A DNA stretch of 64,000 nucleotides, taken from contig NZ_JAMHIW010000002.1 of NCBI RefSeq assembly GCF_023896955.1, positions 124,001 to 188,000 of the forward strand. Direction: 5' to 3'. Within the stretch, counting starts at the first letter, position 1. Each line of letters begins with the position of its first letter. Under the pieces are notes generated by a model. The model searched no databases. It had not been told where the DNA came from and saw only the letters and a list, made by a program, of their open reading frames with translations. Positions 48,806 through 60,704 of the stretch are shown here, one piece after another. Source of the DNA: Micromonospora sp. RHAY321. GTDB taxonomy: Bacteria; Actinomycetota; Actinomycetes; Mycobacteriales; Micromonosporaceae. The translations under genes were made by a program, and so were the position numbers.

Positions 48806-50686
48806 TCAGAACCCGAGTACGGCACGACCCCCGACGACCGGCAGACGCAGCTCGCTGTCGTTCGGCGCGACCCGCAGCTCGGTGCCACCCAACGGCAGCA
48901 GGGTGTACTCCTGGTCGCTGGAGAAGACGACCACGCCGATACGGTGGCCCGCCGGGAAGATGTAGTCCTTCGGCTCCAGGGTCCACCGGTAGTCGTACAA
49001 CTTGCCCTGCTTCACCGGCTCGGTCCGGGCCGGTCCCTTGCGGTTCTGCGGGTCCATCCAGCCCCGGGTCACCACCGTCGGCGCGGCGGTCGAGCCCGCC
49101 GGGCCGTAGTCGACCAGGTACGCGGTGAGGTTCGCGTCCGGCTTGTTGTCGATCGCCATCCGCAGCCGCATCTCGGGACGTCCGGAGATGCGAACGGACT
49201 GGGTCAGCGTGGGGGAGCGGTAGGCGAGTCGGTTCGGGCTCGCCGTGTCGGGGTTGGCCACCAGGGTGTCCGGGTGGATGGTCCGACCCTCGTCGACGAA
49301 GCTCTGCTCGACCCTGGCCTTCGGCGGCCTACCCGAGGTGAGCGCGCCCGGGGCGGTGGCGTCGGTGGCGGCGAGGTTCAGCCCGACGGTCCGGGCGGCA
49401 GGGTCGGGCCAGTTGGCGTACGTGGTGTAGGCCCGGTCCTCCCGCTGCAGCACCGCGGTCGGCTCGTCCATGATCCCGTTGCGGACGTTCCACAGCCAGA
49501 AGTCGAACCAGCGGTTCTCGGTCTGCTTGTACGTCCACGCCCGACCGTCGGGCAGGGTCACCGACGCGCTGCTGCCGGGGCCGCCGTGCCCGCCCTGGTG
49601 CAGCCAGATCTTCCGCGGTACGTCGCGCTTGGCCAGCTCGTCCCACCAGCCGGCGAAGTGCTCGGTCTTCACGTTCCAGTCGTTGAGGCCGTGCACCACG
49701 AAGACGCTCGCCCGCACGTCGCGGGCGTCGAGGTAGTCGCGGTCCTGCCAGAACTTCGAGTAGTCGCCGGTGACCCGGTCCTGCTCCTCGGTGATCTGGG
49801 CGATCTCGTCGGCGCAGGGTCCCTCGGCCCGTGCCTGCCCGGCCGTGTACTGGGCCAGGATGTCGGTGTCCTCACCCTGGTAGGTCCCCGGAGCGACGAC
49901 CAGACCGTTGGCCCGGTAGTAGTCGTACCAGCTGCTGATGGCGGAGACCGGCACGATGGTCTTGAGTCCCTTGACCCCGGTGGTGGCGACCTGGTTGGGC
50001 AGGGTCCCGTTGTAGGAGACGCCGGTCATGCCGACGGCGCCGGTGGTCCAGCCGGCGGTGACCGGGGCGCCGTTGGCGTCGTACCCCTTGGCCCGGCCGT
50101 TGAGCCAGTCGATGACGGCCTTGGTGCCGAGCGTCTCGGCCTGGTCGCCGCTGGTCGGGCAGCCGTCCGAGTCGCCGGTGCCGACGCTCTGCCCGAGCAC
50201 CACCGCGTACCCCCGCGGCACGTAGTAGTCGTCCAGCGAACCGGGCAGGTTGGCCTTCGCGGTCGCCCGCTGGGCCTCCACGTCGGCTGCGCGACGCCCG
50301 GAGCGGTCGGTCAGGCCGTTCTGCGGCAGGTCGTCGACCAGGACGCTCGGGTACGGCACGTCACCCCAGGTGCCCTTGCGGTACGGGCTGTGTTCGAAGA
50401 TGACCGGCACCTTGAAGCCCTGGGTCGCGGTCTCCCGGGGTCGGGAAATGTCGATCGCCACCCGGTCGGGGCGACCGTCGTGGTCGGTGTCCACCGGCGT
50501 CTGGACGAACACCCGTTCCTCGATCGCGTCGGCGAGCGAGAACACGGGTTGGGTCATGCCGTCGCTGACCACGATGCCGGTCTGTGGGGTAGCCGCGGGC
50601 GGGGTGGCCGCCGCCGCCGGAGCTGCGCTCAGCAGTAGTGCGCCGGACACACCGACGCCGAGTAGTGCCAAGGGGGTTCGACGCAC
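48806..50686 (-). CDS. Secreted Xaa-Pro dipeptidyl-peptidase-like serine hydrolase (S15/CocE family)
   Basis: 626 residues. Signal peptide (VRRTPLALLGVGVSGALLL... ending AAPAAAA) followed by an alpha/beta hydrolase of the S15/X-prolyl dipeptidyl-peptidase group. The nucleophile elbow is GMTGVSYNGTLPNQ, the acid region VFVVHGLNDWNVKTEH, and the base LHQGGHGGP. The C-terminal beta-sandwich (from about 440, WTYKQTENRWFDFWLW onward) is the family's jelly-roll domain. It probably removes X-Pro dipeptides from peptides outside the cell. The GTG at 50686 is chosen because GAAGGGA lies 8 bases upstream and the signal peptide follows. Divergent from the subtilisin-like gene. Confidence 0.88.
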   Translation of the reverse strand: MRRTPLALLGVGVSGALLLSAAPAAAATPPAATPQTGIVVSDGMTQPVFSLADAIEERVFVQTPVDTDHDGRPDRVAIDISRPRETATQGFKVPVIFEHSPYRKGTWGDVPYPSVLVDDLPQNGLTDRSGRRAADVEAQRATAKANLPGSLDDYYVPRGYAVVLGQSVGTGDSDGCPTSGDQAETLGTKAVIDWLNGRAKGYDANGAPVTAGWTTGAVGMTGVSYNGTLPNQVATTGVKGLKTIVPVSAISSWYDYYRANGLVVAPGTYQGEDTDILAQYTAGQARAEGPCADEIAQITEEQDRVTGDYSKFWQDRDYLDARDVRASVFVVHGLNDWNVKTEHFAGWWDELAKRDVPRKIWLHQGGHGGPGSSASVTLPDGRAWTYKQTENRWFDFWLWNVRNGIMDEPTAVLQREDRAYTTYANWPDPAARTVGLNLAATDATAPGALTSGRPPKARVEQSFVDEGRTIHPDTLVANPDTASPNRLAYRSPTLTQSVRISGRPEMRLRMAIDNKPDANLTAYLVDYGPAGSTAAPTVVTRGWMDPQNRKGPARTEPVKQGKLYDYRWTLEPKDYIFPAGHRIGVVVFSSDQEYTLLPLGGTELRVAPNDSELRLPVVGGRAVLGF

Positions 50687-50787
50687 GCGCGTTTCCCTTC
50701 GGTCGGACTGGTTGCCGGGGGTCGCCCGGGGGGTGGATCTCGAAGATCCATTCGTGCCCATGCTAGGTCCGGGCAGCATTCCCGTCG

Positions 50788-50805
50788 ATCCCTTCGAGTA
50801 GGGAT
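50788..50805. promoter_or_regulatory. Inverted repeat in the divergent protease promoter region
   Basis: ATCCCT (50788-50793) / AGGGAT (50800-50805) with a 6-base loop lies between the two divergent protease genes. It could be an operator acting on both. Confidence 0.35.
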
Positions 50806-50892
50806 GCACCCTTCGTCCACAATGGTCAGCTCGTTGCCGGCGGAGAGACAGCGTTGTCACCGGGACCTCGAAGTGCGGTGGACAACCATATG

Positions 50893-50947
50893 ATCTTGCT
50901 CGAAGCCGCGCGAAAAGACGCGTTCATCCACATAAGACTGGAGCAAG

Positions 50948-50949
<2 letters not shown>
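50893..50949 (+). promoter_or_regulatory. Hairpin that would hide the ribosome site of the subtilisin-like gene
   Basis: ATCTTGCTC (50893-50901) is perfectly complementary to GAGCAAGAT (50941-50949), which includes the GGAGCAAG ribosome site and the AT of the start codon at 50948. The loop contains a second small stem (CGCG 50909-50912 / 50919-50922). If the transcript starts upstream, this structure would limit translation. Confidence 0.5.
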
Positions 50950-54301
<3,352 letters not shown>

Positions 54302-54309
54302 CGGCCACC

Positions 54310-54344
54310 CTGGTGCGGCCCGGCGCTCGACCGGGCCGCACCAG
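54310..54344 (+). terminator. Strong hairpin terminator after the subtilisin-like gene
   Basis: A perfect 14-bp stem CTGGTGCGGCCCGG (54310-54323) / CCGGGCCGCACCAG (54331-54344) with a 7-base loop begins 9 bases after the stop. Confidence 0.8.
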
Positions 54345-54432
54345 TACCCAGATTCCATCTCGGGAGGTGTCGATCCGGCCGGGTCTCGATCGTCGGGACG
54401 GCAGCACTGACACCGACACGAGAGGTACGCCC

Positions 54433-55098
54433 ATGACGTCCCTGACCACCCCTGCCGAAGCACTTTCGGCCCGGCGCCGCCGAACCCGCTGTCTCCTGGG
54501 TTGCGGCACAGCCGCCGGACTCCTCTTCCCGGCGCTGTCATTCGGGCAGGCCTTCACGCGGTCGGGGTTCGACCTGCGCCAGCACGCGCTGAGCTCGCTC
54601 ACCCTCGGTGAGCTCGGCTGGCTGCAGGTCGTCGCGTTCGTGGGCACCGGCCTGCTGGCTGTCGCGTTCGCGGTGGGCCTGTGGCGGGCGCTGCGTCCGG
54701 GCCGGGCCGGCACCGTGGGTCCGGTGCTGGTCGGTATCTACGGGGTGGCCATGGTCGGTGGCGGGATCTTCGTTCCCGATCCCGAGCTCGGCTGGCCGCC
54801 CGGCGCACCGGCGGGGCTCCCCCAGCAGGCCAGCACGGGCAGCATCGTGCACACGGTCTGCGGCGCGGCGGCTTTCCTGTCGTTGATCGCGGCCGGTCTG
54901 CTGTTCGCCCGCCGTTTCGCCGGGCAGGGGCGACGGGGCTGGGCGTTCTACAGCGCCGCCAGTGGGGTCGTCGCGTTCGTGCTCACCGCCCTGCCGTGGA
55001 GCGAGGAGAACGCGAGCGTCCGGTTCGCCGTCGGAGCGGTGATCATCTCGGGGTGGCTCGTCGCCGTCTCCTCGCGAGCGCGCGAGGAGACGGACTGA
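54433..55098 (+). CDS. DUF998-like integral membrane protein
   Basis: 221 residues with six predicted membrane helices (CLLGCGTAAGLLFPALSFG; VVAFVGTGLLAVAFAVGLW; VLVGIYGVAMVGGGIF; TVCGAAAFLSLIAAGLLFARR; YSAASGVVAFVLTALPW; FAVGAVIISGWLVAV). The FDLRQHALSSLTLGELGWLQ loop after helix 1 is typical of DUF998 proteins, which have no known function. ATG 54433 is chosen as the first start before the charged N-terminus. No close functional link to the neighbours is evident. Confidence 0.78.
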   Translation: MTSLTTPAEALSARRRRTRCLLGCGTAAGLLFPALSFGQAFTRSGFDLRQHALSSLTLGELGWLQVVAFVGTGLLAVAFAVGLWRALRPGRAGTVGPVLVGIYGVAMVGGGIFVPDPELGWPPGAPAGLPQQASTGSIVHTVCGAAAFLSLIAAGLLFARRFAGQGRRGWAFYSAASGVVAFVLTALPWSEENASVRFAVGAVIISGWLVAVSSRAREETD

Positions 55099-55154
55099 CC
55101 GAGGCGAGACCGGCGTGGCGGCTCCTGGTCGTACCGGCGTGCGAGCATCCCGCC

Positions 55155-55595
55155 ATGGCGACATCGAAAGAGCAGGTGACGGTTCCGACCGGCGTCGGCG
55201 TCGACGGTTTCCTGGCCGCGGTTCCCGATGAGCGTAGGCGGGCCGACGCGGGGCGGCTCCGCACGATCATGGGCGAGGTGACCGGCGAACCGGCGGTGAT
55301 GTGGGGCCCGAGCATCGTCGGCTTCGGCAGCTACCGCTACACCTACGACAGCGGGCGTACGGGTGATGGGCCGCTGGTGGGTTTCTCGCCGCGCAAACAG
55401 CACCTGGTCGTCTACCTGGTGGGTGGTTTCGAGGATCGGTACGGCCCGATCCTCGAACGGCTCGGTCCACACCGTGCGGGTAAGGGATGCCTGTACCTGA
55501 AGCGGCTCGACGACCTTGACGAGGGCGCGCTACGTGAGCTGATCGACCGCACCGCGCGGGTGCACCGTGGCGTCGACCGGGCCAGCCGACGCTGA
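55155..55595 (+). CDS. DUF1801-family small soluble protein
   Basis: 146 residues of the DUF1801/YdhG-like fold (EQVTVPTGVGVDGFLAAVPDERRRADA; MWGPSIVGFGSYRYTY; PLVGFSPRKQHLVVYLVGG; GKGCLYLKRLDDLDEGALREL). Function not established; members are often near regulators and VOC or SRPBCC proteins. ATG 55155 begins the conserved domain. It converges on the DUF2231 gene with 46 bases between. Confidence 0.82.
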   Translation: MATSKEQVTVPTGVGVDGFLAAVPDERRRADAGRLRTIMGEVTGEPAVMWGPSIVGFGSYRYTYDSGRTGDGPLVGFSPRKQHLVVYLVGGFEDRYGPILERLGPHRAGKGCLYLKRLDDLDEGALRELIDRTARVHRGVDRASRR

Positions 55596-55641
55596 TGATC
55601 CATGGCTGCGCGCAGACCGTGCGACGACCGGCCTGGTCAGG

Positions 55642-56142
55642 TCACTGACCCGTCCAGACCGCCTTCGCGCCGGAGTCGCCGGTGCGGACCACGTAGTAGA
55701 TCGCGACGCCCGCCGCCACCAGCGACAACACCTGCAACGACAGGGTCAGGGCGCGGCCCGGCCGGTCGCCTCCGGTGGCGCTCGCGTCGGCGGCTCGCGG
55801 CGGGACGAACCGGACCAGTGCCAGCGCCACGACCGCCAGCCCGATGGTGGCCCATAGCGTGAAGTCGCCGAACTGCTGGTGGGCCTCGATCGTCGGGACG
55901 AACTCCGGGGTGACCCGGTTGGCGGCCCGCATGCGGTCGAAGAAGGCGTCCCCGGAGAGCTTCGCCAGCAGCGCGGCGAGTGGCGCGCCCACGGCGAGCA
56001 GCCCCAGCACCCAGCGGGTGTGCGGCCGGATCGGCGCGACGAGCGCGTACCCGATCGTCAGGAGCGCCAGCAGCGGCACGAACACGACGGCGGCGTGCAG
56101 CACGAGAGGGTGGGCGGGGATGCCCATGAACTCCTCGAACAT
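55642..56142 (-). CDS. DUF2231-like four-helix membrane protein
   Basis: 166 residues. It begins with the family motif GIPAHPLVLHAAVVFVPL, followed by three further membrane helices (HTRWVLGLLAVGAPLAALLAK; FTLWATIGLAVVALALVRFV; LTLSLQVLSLVAAGVAIYYV). The HPLVLHA histidines are reminiscent of haem or metal ligands in DUF2231 proteins, but none is proven. ATG 56142 has GGAGGAG 6 bases upstream. The gene stands alone, with its promoter in the 117-base gap shared with the HAD gene. Confidence 0.83.
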   Translation of the reverse strand: MFEEFMGIPAHPLVLHAAVVFVPLLALLTIGYALVAPIRPHTRWVLGLLAVGAPLAALLAKLSGDAFFDRMRAANRVTPEFVPTIEAHQQFGDFTLWATIGLAVVALALVRFVPPRAADASATGGDRPGRALTLSLQVLSLVAAGVAIYYVVRTGDSGAKAVWTGQ

Positions 56143-56247
56143 CGGTCTCCTCCGGAGCTGACGGGCGGACGTGGATCGTTCAGGCATGGACGGTATCGGT
56201 ACGGACCGGGCGTGTCAGCCCCCACGAGCGCGGGCACCGCCGCCGGT

Positions 56248-56253
56248 TAGGCT
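56248..56253 (+). promoter_or_regulatory. Probable -10 of a leaderless promoter for the HAD gene
   Basis: TAGGCT is placed exactly 6 bases upstream of GTG 56260, the same hexamer and spacing as before the gene at 10101, and no ribosome site is present. Confidence 0.45.
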
Positions 56254-56259
56254 GCCACC

Positions 56260-56922
56260 GTGCTGAGGGGACTGCTGCTCGACTTCTACGGCACCGTCGT
56301 CGAGGACGACGACGCCGTCATGGCCGAGATCGCCGAGCAGGTGGCCGCCCGAGCGTCGGTGCCCGTCTCCGGTCACTACGTCGCGGCGGCGTGGGGACGG
56401 GAGTTCGAGGCGGTGGCGTCCGGGCCGAGGTTCCGAACGTTGCGGGACAGCGCGATGTCGAGCCTGGCGTCGGTGATGGCCGACGTCGGGTGTGCCGGCG
56501 ACGCGGCCCCCCTGTGCGCGGCGCAGTTCAGGTACTGGCGGTCGCCGCCGCTGCGGCCCGGCACCCGCGACTTCCTGTCCCGCGTGACCGTGCCGATCTG
56601 CCTCGTGTCCGATGTGGACACCGCGGACCTGGAGGCGGCGATGGCCCACCACGGCCTCGCCTTCACGGCCGTGGTGAGCAGCGAGGCCGTCGGCGCGTAC
56701 AAGCCGGACCGCGCCATGTTCACCCGGGCTCTCGCCGCGCTGGGGCTGGGGGCGCACGAGGTGCTGCACGTCGGTGACTCGCTCACCACCGACGTGGCCG
56801 GGGCGCACGCGGCCGGCATCCGAGCCGTGTGGGTCAACCGTCGGGGGCAGCTCGCGCCGCACGACGCCCCGATCGCGTACGAGATCGCCGACCTGTCGGG
56901 CCTCGCCGGGATCGACCGGTGA
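56260..56922 (+). CDS. HAD-superfamily phosphatase
   Basis: 220 residues. HAD motifs in order: I LLLDFYGTVVEDDD, where the nucleophile Asp is followed by FYGT; II CLVSDVDTADLEAAM; III around SEAVGAYKPDRAMF (Lys); IV VLHVGDSLTTDVAGAHAAG (acidic pair). An alpha-helical cap lies between I and II. It is a small-molecule phosphatase, substrate unknown. GTG 56260 is supported by the -10 box 6 bases upstream. It converges on the SGNH hydrolase gene across a strong shared terminator. Confidence 0.86.
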   Translation: MLRGLLLDFYGTVVEDDDAVMAEIAEQVAARASVPVSGHYVAAAWGREFEAVASGPRFRTLRDSAMSSLASVMADVGCAGDAAPLCAAQFRYWRSPPLRPGTRDFLSRVTVPICLVSDVDTADLEAAMAHHGLAFTAVVSSEAVGAYKPDRAMFTRALAALGLGAHEVLHVGDSLTTDVAGAHAAGIRAVWVNRRGQLAPHDAPIAYEIADLSGLAGIDR

Positions 56923-56928
56923 CGGGCG

Positions 56929-56961
56929 GTCCGGCCGGCCACCCACGGTGGCCGGCCGGAC
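56929..56961. terminator. Bidirectional hairpin terminator
   Basis: A perfect 14-bp stem GTCCGGCCGGCCAC (56929-56942) / GTGGCCGGCCGGAC (56948-56961) with a 5-base loop between the HAD gene (+) and the SGNH hydrolase gene (-). Confidence 0.8.
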
Positions 56962-56971
56962 GACGTGCGGC

Positions 56972-58213
56972 TCAGCGGTCGCAGCGCAGGACGGACAGGT
57001 CGACGGCGTCGGCCATCGCCTGCATGCCCTTGTCGTTCGGATGGAGGTGATCCCCGCCGTCGAAGAAGGGCAGGATCGCCTGCGGGTCGTACGGGCTGCG
57101 GGTGATCCGGTCGAGGTCGACCACGGCGTCGAACGCCCCGCCGTGCCTGATCCAGTCGTTGATCCCCTGGCGCACCGCCTCGCCGGCGGCGTCGTACTCG
57201 GACCAGCCCTTGTACGGCAGGACCGTGGCGCCGACGACGCACCGACCCGCCGCGTGCACCCGGTCGATCACCTCCCGGTAGCCGGCGACCAGGTCGTCGA
57301 CCGTGACGCCCGTGTGGGCCTTGATGTCGTTGATGCCCTCGAGGACGAACACCGTGCGGACACCGGGGTGGGAGAGCACGTCGCGGTCCAGCCGGTGCAG
57401 GGCGGCCTGCCCGGCGCCGTCGGCGAGCACCTTGTTGCCCGAGATGCCGGCGTTGGCCACTCCCTTCACCGGGCTGTCGGGCGCGGCCTGGAGCCGCCGG
57501 GAGAGATAGTCGGGCCAGCGCCGGTTCGCGTCCGAGGTGGAGGCCCACCCGTCGGTGATGGAGTCGCCGAGGGTCACCACCGAGCTGATCGCCGTGGACG
57601 TCTCCACGCTGACGGCGTCCAGCCAGTACCAGGAGCTGATCGGATCGGTCCAGCTGGTCGCCGCCTCCTCGGCGGCGTGGTCACCGGCCGTCGCGTAGGA
57701 CGTCTGCATGGCCATGCCGTGACCGGTCGTCGGCCCCTGGGCGCCGGTGACGTAGAGACTGACGACCAGGTTGCTCTGGGCGGCCACCTTCCCGGGCAGC
57801 GGGTCGCTGAGCACGGTCTCGCCGGCCGGCACGGTGACCGACGGCTGTCCGCCGAACGTCAGGCGCCGGTTGCTGCCGCCGATCAGCTCCGCGCCCTGGC
57901 GTTGCAGCCCGGCGTAGGCGCTGGCGAAGGTGACCGGGTGGTCGCCGAAGGCGTTGGTGAGGCGGATGCGCAGGGCGTTTCCGCCGACGCTGGTGCGCAC
58001 GACCAGCCGGTAGCTGCGCTCGGCGGGTCCGGCGCCCTGCCGGTCGGCGCTGGCGGCCCAGGTGACCGCGAAGTGCCGGTCCCGACCCGACGGGGCGTGC
58101 TGCGCCCCGGCCGAGGCCGCCTGGGCCGGTGCCGCCAGGGGTACGCAGACCGCCGTGACCAGCGTGGCCACGACGACCGCCGACACGCGCCGCAGGTGGT
58201 GCCCGGGGCGCAT
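56972..58213 (-). CDS. Secreted SGNH/GDSL-type hydrolase
   Basis: 413 residues. Signal peptide (VVVATLVTAVCVPLAAPAQAAS). An N-terminal beta domain (about 45-190) precedes a SGNH hydrolase domain (about 195-400) with block I VVTLGDSITDGWAS (nucleophile Ser), block III VLEGINDIK and block V DGGDHLHPNDKGMQAMAD carrying the catalytic Asp and His. It probably removes acetyl or acyl groups from polysaccharide. ATG 58213 overlaps the stop of the GH95 gene, so the two enzymes are translated together and presumably attack one glycan. Confidence 0.88.
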   Translation of the reverse strand: MRPGHHLRRVSAVVVATLVTAVCVPLAAPAQAASAGAQHAPSGRDRHFAVTWAASADRQGAGPAERSYRLVVRTSVGGNALRIRLTNAFGDHPVTFASAYAGLQRQGAELIGGSNRRLTFGGQPSVTVPAGETVLSDPLPGKVAAQSNLVVSLYVTGAQGPTTGHGMAMQTSYATAGDHAAEEAATSWTDPISSWYWLDAVSVETSTAISSVVTLGDSITDGWASTSDANRRWPDYLSRRLQAAPDSPVKGVANAGISGNKVLADGAGQAALHRLDRDVLSHPGVRTVFVLEGINDIKAHTGVTVDDLVAGYREVIDRVHAAGRCVVGATVLPYKGWSEYDAAGEAVRQGINDWIRHGGAFDAVVDLDRITRSPYDPQAILPFFDGGDHLHPNDKGMQAMADAVDLSVLRCDR

Positions 58214-60627
58214 CAGAGGTCCCGCAGGGTGACGGACTCACCGGGCTCGAGGGTGATCGGGCGCGCGGTGCCGCCGACGACCAGGGTCGTGCTGCGGCCA
58301 CCGACGCTGGTCAGCCGCACCTGGGTGACGGTGCCGTCGCGCCAGCTGAGGTCCACGGTGAAGCCACCGCGTACGCCCACTCCGGTGACCGACCCGGCGG
58401 CCGCCCAGGCTGCGGGCAGCGCGGGCAGCAGCTCGACGTGGCCCGGGCGGGAGTAGACCAGCATCTCGACGATCGCGGACGGCGTACCGAGGTTGGCGTC
58501 GATCTGGAAGATGCCACGGCCGGGGTTCGTCTCGTAGATGTCGAAGAGGTTCATCGCGGTGCCGTTGCTGCCGCCCGTCGACGGCCTCAGGTTGTTGACG
58601 ATGAGCTGGTAGGCCTTCTCCGCGTCCTTGAGTCGCGCCCAGCACAGGCTCCGCCACGCGTTGGCCCAGCCGAAACTGTTCATGCCGCGCGCGGTCAGCA
58701 GAGCCGTCGCGCCGTCGATGATCTCCTTGGAGGTGGAGGCGTCCGGGCGGATCCGGTCGCCGGGGAACAGACCGATCAGCGGGGAGAGGTGCCGGTGGGT
58801 GGTCTCACCGAGGTTGTCCGGTGACATCCACTCCTGCAGCCAGCCGGTCGTGGGGCTGACCTCGGGCAGGTAGAGGCGCTTGCGGAGGTCGTCGATGGTC
58901 CGGGCGTAGCCGGCGTCCCGGCCGAGCACCTCGGTCGCGGTGCGGTAGTTCTCGAAGAGGTTCCACACCAACTCCTGCGAGTAGGTGTTGCCCCTGGTGT
59001 CCTGCGGTCCGTGTTCGGCCGACCAGTCGCGGTCGGCGACCAGGACCTCCCGCGAGGCGCCGGACGCGTCGGTGACGGTCGTGGTGACGAGTCGGGTCTC
59101 CCAGAACTCCACGGCACCCTTGATGACCGGGTAGACCTTCGCCAGGTAGGCGCGGTCCTGGGTGTACTCGTAGTGCTCGAACAGGTTCTGGCAGAGCCAC
59201 GCGTTACCGCTCGGGTGCCACCACCAGCCGCTCCCGCCGTACGGGTTGGTGGAGTAGGCCACGGCCCATCCGGCGATCCTGCCGCTGGAGTTGCGGAACC
59301 TGTTGGTCGAGGTGTTGAACAGCCGCTGGGTGACCTCGGTCCAGACCGGCAGTTGCGCGACGCAGTAGTCGGCGAAGGCGTCGAAGGTGTCGGACAGGCC
59401 GGCCCGGTCGGCGAGCCAGTAGCTCATCTGGATGTTGACGTCCGAGTGGTAGTCGCCCATCCAGTCGGGGTCGTTGCCGTCGAGCCACGCGCCCTGCAGA
59501 CCGATGGGCAGGCTGCCCCTCGATCCGGAGATCATCAGATAGCGGCCGAACTGCAGGTACGCGGCCTCCAACTCCGGGTCCGGGACGTTGTCCCGCCAGC
59601 GCGCCTGCGTCCGTCCCCAGGTGTCCAGTTCGCGCTGCGCGGCGGACGACGCGCCGAGGTCGATGGCGAACTGCTCGAACACCGGGCGGAAGTCCGCGAC
59701 GTGGGTGTGCAGCAGGTCGCGCGCGGACTCGCGGGCCGCGGCCAGGACCTTGTCGCGGGCGAGGCGCTCGGGGGCCAGGGACGGGTCGCGGAAACCGGCG
59801 GCGGCGTCGGGGGCGTAGTTGGTGCCGCCGCTGAGGACGACGGTGAGGTCCCGGCAGCCGGTGAAGGAGATCGACGTGCCGTTGACCGCGATCTTCCCGG
59901 TGCCGCTGTACGCGGTGACGGCGGCGCCGTAGCGCAGGCCGTTGGCGAAGGAGGCGCCGAACGACGCGTACCGGCCCACGCGGTCGGCGGTGGTGGCCTC
60001 CCCGTGGGTGCCGGCCAGGGTGACGGTGCCGGTGTAGGCGCCGCGGCCCTGCTGCGAGAAGTGCACGACGATGACGTCGTCGGGGCGGCTGGCGAAGACC
60101 TGCCGTTGGTAGCTGACACCGGCGATGTCGTACGTCGTGGTGACCAGGCCCTGCGCCAGGTCGAGGGTCCGTCGGTAGTTGTCCACGGTGCCGAGGTCGT
60201 GCCCGGGGATGTCGACGGTGAGCGTGGCCAGCATGGTCAGCGAGCCGAAGTCGTCACGGCCGTAGGGGAACTGGCCGTCGCTGTCGAGCGTGTCGTTGCG
60301 ACCACCGGTCCACAGGGTGGCGTCGGTGATCATCAGAAGCTCGCGGGCGGGGTCGTTGCTCGCGAGCGCCCCGAGGCGCCCGTTGCCGACCGGCAGTCCC
60401 TGCTCGATCATCGAGTTGGCGGAGCCGGGGGCCTGCCACCAGAGCTGGTTCTTCGCCGCGGCGTCCGCGGCGAGCAGGGGAGACTCGGTGGGCCGCCGGG
60501 GGGCCGCCGAGGCGGCGAAGGCGGGCAGGCCGCCGAGGGCGGTGGCCGCGCCGGTGGCGGCGGCCAGCGTGAGGAAACCTCGGCGGCTGGGACGGATGGC
60601 GCGCGATTCGGTCTTCCGGAAATCCAT
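58213..60627 (-). CDS. GH95-family glycosidase (alpha-L-fucosidase/galactosidase type)
   Basis: 804 residues. Tat-type signal (SRRGFLTLAAATGAATALGG) followed by GH95 domains: an N-terminal beta domain starting KNQLWWQAPGSANSMIEQGLP, then the (alpha/alpha)6 barrel and a C-terminal beta domain. Active-site regions include GLQGAWLDGNDPDWMGDYHS, DVNIQMSYW, WSAEHGPQDTRG (probable general-acid Glu) and GIFQIDANLGTPSAIVEML. GH95 enzymes invert the anomeric centre of alpha-L-fucosides or alpha-L-galactosides. In the NxN motif the first Asn appears replaced by Asp (DVN), which may alter specificity. The gene lies between GH27 and the SGNH hydrolase. Confidence 0.89.
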   Translation of the reverse strand: MDFRKTESRAIRPSRRGFLTLAAATGAATALGGLPAFAASAAPRRPTESPLLAADAAAKNQLWWQAPGSANSMIEQGLPVGNGRLGALASNDPARELLMITDATLWTGGRNDTLDSDGQFPYGRDDFGSLTMLATLTVDIPGHDLGTVDNYRRTLDLAQGLVTTTYDIAGVSYQRQVFASRPDDVIVVHFSQQGRGAYTGTVTLAGTHGEATTADRVGRYASFGASFANGLRYGAAVTAYSGTGKIAVNGTSISFTGCRDLTVVLSGGTNYAPDAAAGFRDPSLAPERLARDKVLAAARESARDLLHTHVADFRPVFEQFAIDLGASSAAQRELDTWGRTQARWRDNVPDPELEAAYLQFGRYLMISGSRGSLPIGLQGAWLDGNDPDWMGDYHSDVNIQMSYWLADRAGLSDTFDAFADYCVAQLPVWTEVTQRLFNTSTNRFRNSSGRIAGWAVAYSTNPYGGSGWWWHPSGNAWLCQNLFEHYEYTQDRAYLAKVYPVIKGAVEFWETRLVTTTVTDASGASREVLVADRDWSAEHGPQDTRGNTYSQELVWNLFENYRTATEVLGRDAGYARTIDDLRKRLYLPEVSPTTGWLQEWMSPDNLGETTHRHLSPLIGLFPGDRIRPDASTSKEIIDGATALLTARGMNSFGWANAWRSLCWARLKDAEKAYQLIVNNLRPSTGGSNGTAMNLFDIYETNPGRGIFQIDANLGTPSAIVEMLVYSRPGHVELLPALPAAWAAAGSVTGVGVRGGFTVDLSWRDGTVTQVRLTSVGGRSTTLVVGGTARPITLEPGESVTLRDL

Positions 60628-60670
60628 GTCGGTACTCCAACCTGGGCCAACGGCGGTTGCGCGAAATGGC

Positions 60671-60696
60671 GCGGCCCGGCGCTGCCGCCGGGCCGC
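60671..60696 (-). terminator. Hairpin between GH27 and GH95 genes
   Basis: GCGGCCCGGC (60671-60680) / GCCGGGCCGC (60687-60696) is a 10-bp stem just after the GH27 stop on the minus strand. It may end or attenuate transcription before GH95. Confidence 0.65.
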
Positions 60697-60704
60697 ACCG
60701 GGAC

